NCBI GenBank assembly: GCA_964501905.1
Contig: CAZCTW010000022.1
Coordinates: forward strand, 1 to 17,901
Reading direction: 5' to 3'
Length of the DNA: 17,901 bases
DNA from: B69-G16 sp964501905
GTDB taxonomy: Archaea; Thermoproteota; Thermoprotei; Thermofilales; B69-G16
Numbering within the stretch: the stretch's first letter is position 1; each line of letters begins with the position of its first letter. Position numbers and translations under genes: made by a program. The notes under the pieces are model-generated. The model did not search any database. It saw nothing but the letters and a program-made list of their open reading frames with translations, and was not told the origin of the DNA. Below are positions 13,704-17,901 of the stretch, in pieces.

Positions 13704-16700
13704 ATGAATAAAAGAAAAACACTGATTTTCCTCTTATTTATTTTCTTAATGGTTAATATTGCATGTTCTTACTCGTCGTTGGGTCTTCGAGAAGAAAATA
13801 TTTTGTTTAGTAAACGTCGCGATGAAATGAATTTTCTCGTTGAAGGAGACTTAGCACTGGTATCGAGTTGGGATATATTATGGGGTGGTAGTGGCAGAGA
13901 TTGTGGCGTTAAAATAGCTAGTGACGGAGAGGGTATCTATGTTACGGGGAGCACGGATTTCGGTGTTGGAGGAGGTGATGTTTTTCTACTTAAATTGGAT
14001 AAAAGGGGGAATATCATATGGTCTAAGGTGTGGGGGACTGGAGGCTGCGAAGCAGGTATGGATCTAGATGTTACAGATGATGCTGTGTACGTTGCTGGCG
14101 GTTATAGTGGTATTCTAAAATTTAGTAAGAATGGAGAATTAATTTGGTCTAAAAGGATAATTGCTAATGAAAGCGTGTTTGATACGGCTTCTATAAAAGT
14201 TGTTGGAAATGAAATATTTGTAGGTGATTATAATTATGAGCTGGCAAAACTTAAGGAAGATGGGGATTCAGTAAAGGTTGTATGGGTTTTAAGTCTTCCA
14301 TTTGAACCTACTTTGCTGGAAGTTACGGGAGATTATATCTATGCAGCTTTTAGAGATGGTAATATTATAGCGAAGTTTTCGAGAACTGATGGAAGAGTTC
14401 TATGGATGAAGCAGTTAAATATAGTGATAAAGGATATGATGGTGTTCAGTAATGGTATTTTTATAGCGGGTGGATCAGTTATTTGTAAGCTAAATTTGGA
14501 TGGCGACCTGGTCTGGGCAAAGAGTTTAGGTGCTTCCGACTTTTATATTGAAGCTATACATGTTGATAACTACCATGTCTATGTAGCAGGTTATTTAGGT
14601 TTTTTCGATGAGTGTATTGTTTTGGTGTTTGATAGGAATGGTAATTTAATTTGTGGCTATATCTATGGTGGGTCTAGCGATGAGTGGTTTACAGATATTC
14701 TCGTTCTTAATGGAGGAATTTATGCTGTCGGGGGCGCTTTTGACCTCTACAGAGAATTAGAGAAGGCCGATATTTCTCTTCAACATGTAAGCATGAACGT
14801 TACTTCTCTTCAGCCAGATTTTGAATACGTTCAAGGCAGAATTGAGAATGTCCGGGGTAAAGTTACTTCGCCGGATGGCTCGAATACGCCTGCTGGATCC
14901 ATAGATGTACTTGTAGTTGCTTTCAATGTGGAGGCTGTTAAAAATATTATTCCTGAGATTTGGGTCGATAAGGGTTGCGGCTCTGCTTATAATATAGGAG
15001 ATCCGATTATAATATATTTTAAAGTTAATGTTAGAGCTTATGTTAGGATTGTTGACGAGTTTCCTGATGGTTCTACTAAATTGTTGTATAGTGGTTGGGT
15101 TGATGGTGGTGTTACTTATTATATTAAGGGTGTTATGGGTGAGCCTGCTGGCTATAGGATTTTCCATATCTACGCTGAAGATGAGTATGGAAATACTGCT
15201 CACGATGAGTGTTATGTCGGTGTCGGCGGAAAGCCCGATTTGATTGTTGGAGATGTTTCTTGGAGTCCTAGCGAGGTTGTTAAAGGTGATGTTGTAAAAT
15301 TTATGGTTAAAGTCGGAAATGAGGGCTATTCTGATGCTGGCAGTTTCTATGTTGCTTTAGAGTTGGGAGGAGGCATTGTTGATGAGGTTTTGGTTGACGG
15401 GCTTTCCGCAGGAGAATCGAAGACTGTTTATTTAAAGTGGGAGGCCAAGGAGGCTGGAGAGCATACTTTGAGAATTGTAGTCGACTATTACAACGATATT
15501 GATGAGATTAATGAGAAGAATAACGTCAAAATCATAACTATAAAGGCTGAGGAGAATAATCCTCCCGTAGCATATATCGATTCTATTTCTCCGAACCCGG
15601 TTGTTAAGGGCGAGCTTATAACTTTTGAGGGTCATGGAGAAGATCCTGACGGAGATGACATAGTAGCTTATGAATGGAAGTCAAGTATAGATGGATTTCT
15701 CTCCAACGAGAGAAGCTTCTCGACAGGTAAGCTATCCGCTGGAAAACATACTATATTTTTCAGAGTAAAGGATTCCAGAGGAGCATGGTCAGACTGGACA
15801 ACCCTAGTCCTGATTGTTGAGGAAAGCCCTGAAATATGTTTATATACCGACAAATTATCGTATGAAAAGCCTTACAATATCAACTTTAAGGTAACAGTAA
15901 TTTCGGATATTTATCCTAAGACTTACATAGGTAAAATAATAATACGTGCTCCAAATGGAAATATCTATACTATCGAGCGTTTCTCAATAGACCATGATTC
16001 ACGTCTAACCGAACATACAGTTGAATGGAACGCTCCTGAAGATGTAGTGCCGGGAACTTATTTTGTATTGCTAACAGTAACTAGCGAGAGCGGCGTAATC
16101 ATTGCAGAAGAAGGTACTGCTTTCTATCTTGATGACCCAGACAAAAGTTATGTAGAGTCTTTTGAGTTAAATGGTATTTTCTTAATTCACATGCACTTAC
16201 AAAGATATGGAATATATCTGGGAGATATTCCGCCGCAGCTTCGATGGGAGGGGAGGAAGCTAATTTGGAAAGCTCTTAGATTAGATGTTGTAGGCTTCTC
16301 CATAGATTCCTTAGAGGCGCTGTATTCTACTGCAAAATCCGAACTTAAAGGTGTTGTCAGTCTAACAGAGCCATATGATGTTACCGTAATCGTGTTGTCA
16401 GGAGAGATTTACGGAAATTATCTAGGAGTAATATACGAAGCTCCTCCTCTCAAAGCGTCACATAAAGAAATTAGAGACCTCACCGTGGATATAGGAAAGG
16501 ATATAATACTTAAAGAAGTATTTAATGTGGAAATTCCAAGCATTCCGATACCTTTAGAGAGATTTACCATTATTTCAAAAGAGACATACGAAGGTCTTGT
16601 AAATGGTCCGTGCTATAAATACCTTCCCGTTTTAACGGAATTAAAGGTGGTATATTTAACTTCTCCACAACCCTCGTACGAGATTGGCCGAACAATAGGC

Positions 16701-17366
16701 ATGTATGTTAAATTTATCGATCCTCGCACCGATAAAGTGTTAACAAATGCTGAAATTGTCGCGGCAATAGGGCCAGCATCAGTCAGCCTCACCTCTACTG
16801 TTTTAGGACAAGTCTATTTCAGATACTTGGGAAATGGAGTATATAGGATCGAAATCGACCCAACAACCGTAGAGATGATATATGATATATATCATGCCAG
16901 TGAATACTCTTTATACTTTATAGCGAGTGCGCCAGGATACTACGGAGTTTCCCCCAGTATACCAATAACCATTATAAATAAGAGAAGCTTTGCTGATATA
17001 GGAGGATTATATTATACAGTTAACCCGGTAAACGTATCCTTCTCGGAAAACGTGCAAATATTCGTCAGCTTCGACGCTACTAGCTATGTATCAGATGGAG
17101 TAGTATCCGTAAAGGTTAAGGTATTTAAGAAAATTTTCGGTTTCTTTCCCGTAAAAATTGCAGAAGAAAAAGCCCAGTTAGGCCACAATGATGTAAAAAT
17201 AACTTTGAAAGGAGATCAGATTGCGAATTGGTTTCTGTTTTGGCCTCTTCAGGGAAATTATAAGATTTATGTAAAAATTACGGTCACTTACACGTCTTAT
17301 AAAACTACTTTCACGGAAAGCATTAGCGAAGAACTTCCCCCTATAACTATAAATGTACATGATTAA
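13704..17366 (+). CDS. Large secreted beta-propeller/CARDB/PKD multidomain protein
   Basis: A 1220-residue protein starting MNKRK with a hydrophobic stretch (residues 6-20) and Cys21, a Sec signal peptide and perhaps a lipoprotein signal (NIAC, not an ideal lipobox). Residues about 50-415 hold SBBP/PQQ-like propeller repeats (WGGSGRDCG, GIYVTGSTDF, DVFLLKLDKRGNIIWSK and similar units). Then an Ig-like region (about 420-508), a CARDB domain (about 510-617, with DLIVGDVSWSPSEVVKGD and DEINEKNN), a PKD-like domain (about 618-707, with GEDPDGDDIVAYEWKS) and further Ig/MG2-like units to the end. No C-terminal membrane anchor is visible. The ATG at 13704 is chosen because it gives the signal peptide; the frame is open further up by chance. 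Such proteins sit on the cell surface in binding or adhesion roles. It is intact, unlike its left neighbours, and shows no link to them. Confidence 0.75.
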   Translation: MNKRKTLIFLLFIFLMVNIACSYSSLGLREENILFSKRRDEMNFLVEGDLALVSSWDILWGGSGRDCGVKIASDGEGIYVTGSTDFGVGGGDVFLLKLDKRGNIIWSKVWGTGGCEAGMDLDVTDDAVYVAGGYSGILKFSKNGELIWSKRIIANESVFDTASIKVVGNEIFVGDYNYELAKLKEDGDSVKVVWVLSLPFEPTLLEVTGDYIYAAFRDGNIIAKFSRTDGRVLWMKQLNIVIKDMMVFSNGIFIAGGSVICKLNLDGDLVWAKSLGASDFYIEAIHVDNYHVYVAGYLGFFDECIVLVFDRNGNLICGYIYGGSSDEWFTDILVLNGGIYAVGGAFDLYRELEKADISLQHVSMNVTSLQPDFEYVQGRIENVRGKVTSPDGSNTPAGSIDVLVVAFNVEAVKNIIPEIWVDKGCGSAYNIGDPIIIYFKVNVRAYVRIVDEFPDGSTKLLYSGWVDGGVTYYIKGVMGEPAGYRIFHIYAEDEYGNTAHDECYVGVGGKPDLIVGDVSWSPSEVVKGDVVKFMVKVGNEGYSDAGSFYVALELGGGIVDEVLVDGLSAGESKTVYLKWEAKEAGEHTLRIVVDYYNDIDEINEKNNVKIITIKAEENNPPVAYIDSISPNPVVKGELITFEGHGEDPDGDDIVAYEWKSSIDGFLSNERSFSTGKLSAGKHTIFFRVKDSRGAWSDWTTLVLIVEESPEICLYTDKLSYEKPYNINFKVTVISDIYPKTYIGKIIIRAPNGNIYTIERFSIDHDSRLTEHTVEWNAPEDVVPGTYFVLLTVTSESGVIIAEEGTAFYLDDPDKSYVESFELNGIFLIHMHLQRYGIYLGDIPPQLRWEGRKLIWKALRLDVVGFSIDSLEALYSTAKSELKGVVSLTEPYDVTVIVLSGEIYGNYLGVIYEAPPLKASHKEIRDLTVDIGKDIILKEVFNVEIPSIPIPLERFTIISKETYEGLVNGPCYKYLPVLTELKVVYLTSPQPSYEIGRTIGMYVKFIDPRTDKVLTNAEIVAAIGPASVSLTSTVLGQVYFRYLGNGVYRIEIDPTTVEMIYDIYHASEYSLYFIASAPGYYGVSPSIPITIINKRSFADIGGLYYTVNPVNVSFSENVQIFVSFDATSYVSDGVVSVKVKVFKKIFGFFPVKIAEEKAQLGHNDVKITLKGDQIANWFLFWPLQGNYKIYVKITVTYTSYKTTFTESISEELPPITINVHD

Positions 17367-17500
17367 TTTTGTTTTCACTATTGATAGACTAAAAGACCCA
17401 ACTTTTTTAAGTAACACTTGTTAGATGCCCTCCGGACGCTCCACCAGTCTTAATCTTTAGGTTTAATGGCAGACATTTATCCATAGCCCGGGTCTCGTCG

Positions 17501-17602
17501 ATGATAGCTGAAGATAGACTCTTAGCCCTACTCATGTCGGCGGTAGTAATACTACTGGTGCTCCCACTGCTACTCTACGCCTCCAGGAGAGTTAAGTGGT
17601 GA
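17501..17602 (+). CDS. 33-residue single-span membrane protein
   Basis: ATG at 17501 to TGA at 17600-17602. It opens MIAEDRLLALLM and goes directly into a hydrophobic helix (about residues 8-27, rich in L and V) followed by a basic end (SRRVKW), giving a predicted N-out/C-in orientation. GC-rich codon use differs from the genes to the left and matches the gene to the right. There is no obvious ribosome site, so it may be leaderless or coupled. I cannot give a function. It could be a subunit of a membrane complex encoded beyond the window. Confidence 0.45.
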   Translation: MIAEDRLLALLMSAVVILLVLPLLLYASRRVKW

Positions 17603-17618
17603 AACTGGCGGCGGTAGA

Positions 17619-17629
17619 GATATATATTT
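17619..17629 (+). promoter_or_regulatory. TATA box for the 17659 gene
   Basis: GATATATATTTT lies 30-40 bases before the GTG start at 17659, with GGGTGATG as ribosome site between them. A clear archaeal promoter arrangement. Confidence 0.5.
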
Positions 17630-17658
17630 TGTGCATTAACACATAGTTGGGTGATGTA

Positions 17659-17901
17659 GTGGCTACCCACAGGGAGTGCGTAAACTACAAAGATGGCAGA
17701 TGTGCACTCTTCGGAATCCCAGTTGACCCAGACGCCCCAGCATGCCCACGTTTCACACCTAGAAGTGTAGCAGTAAAATCGGAGGCTCCCGTCAGGGAGT
17801 ACGCGTATATTCCGCTCGGAACCAGGTGGATTAGTAGGGAGTTTAGCGGCGTGTGGGTAGGCGGTTGGAGGCGTATGTGGGGGTTAAGGACTGCTTGGAG
17901 A
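17659..17901 (+). CDS. Three-cysteine motif protein, start of gene only
   Basis: The frame runs from GTG at 17659-17661, with GGGTGATG just upstream, to the window edge (81 codons, no stop). The N-terminus has CVNYKDGRCALFGIPVDP and then APACPRFTP, giving Cys at residues 7, 15 and 29 (C-x7-C-x13-C). This pattern is familiar from many small archaeal proteins, where it probably binds a metal or Fe-S centre; the function is not established to my knowledge. The following part is rich in Arg and Trp (WVGGWRRMWGLRTAW). It is on the GC-richer side of the composition change near 17400 and likely belongs to the core chromosome. Confidence 0.6.
   Translation, partial: MATHRECVNYKDGRCALFGIPVDPDAPACPRFTPRSVAVKSEAPVREYAYIPLGTRWISREFSGVWVGGWRRMWGLRTAWR

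Noticed and set aside
14757..15853. Minus-strand and alternate frames inside the large secreted-protein gene
   Set aside because: They lie wholly within a 1220-codon frame with clear domains.
1..17901. CRISPR array, transposase, integrase or rRNA
   Set aside because: None seen on reading through both strands; this is by eye only.

Overview
The window looks like chromosome from a thermophilic archaeon, most likely a member of the Thermoproteota. The signs are TATA-box promoters just upstream of starts, GGTGA-type ribosome sites, GTG and TTG starts, AGA/AGG arginine codons, an AGOG-family DNA glycosylase, archaeal RelBE and DUF5615 toxin genes, and a large secreted beta-propeller/CARDB/PKD protein. 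No rRNA, tRNA, CRISPR array, transposase or integrase was recognised by eye. All functions are read from motifs and memory of families; nothing was searched.

Layout. 1-427 is the start of a membrane-protein gene running off the left edge (minus strand). 509-3095 holds three intact minus-strand genes, each with restriction-endonuclease-fold (PD-(D/E)XK) motifs. 3305-4760 holds two broken minus-strand genes: a short HD-containing protein with an in-frame TGA, and a DUF4268 nuclease-like protein with a frameshift. 4948-7518 is a plus-strand stretch with a helical protein, another PD-(D/E)XK protein, an EVE/PUA-like plus PD-(D/E)XK fusion and a small helical protein. 7498-8892 (minus) has a DUF6884/YaaA-like gene followed by a frameshifted AGOG glycosylase that also lacks the catalytic Asp. 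9147-11445 (minus) reads as an AAA ATPase, a Toprim-like protein and a small nuclease, all three disrupted. 11590-12077 is a RelBE pair whose toxin has an amber codon. 12195-12550 is a frameshifted DUF5615 PIN-like toxin. 12551-13093 has no recognisable protein gene but carries two GC-rich, foldable segments, each behind a TATA box. 13045-13687 is a DUF3800-like gene with two frameshifts. 13704-17366 is an intact 1220-residue secreted protein. From about 17400 the composition becomes more GC-rich, with a tiny membrane protein and the start of a three-cysteine protein that runs off the right edge.

Main message. This is an accessory island with seven separate PD-(D/E)XK-type nuclease genes plus an ATPase/Toprim pair and toxin genes, so defence or replicon-conflict functions are likely. 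Most genes between 3.3 and 13.7 kb are broken by single-base indels or stop codons, whereas the flanking genes (509-3095 and 13704-17366) are open throughout. I infer a partly decayed defence island; local consensus errors are the main alternative. The most interesting surviving candidate is the EVE-PD-(D/E)XK fusion at 6260-7156 with its small partner, which has the architecture of a modification-dependent restriction enzyme.
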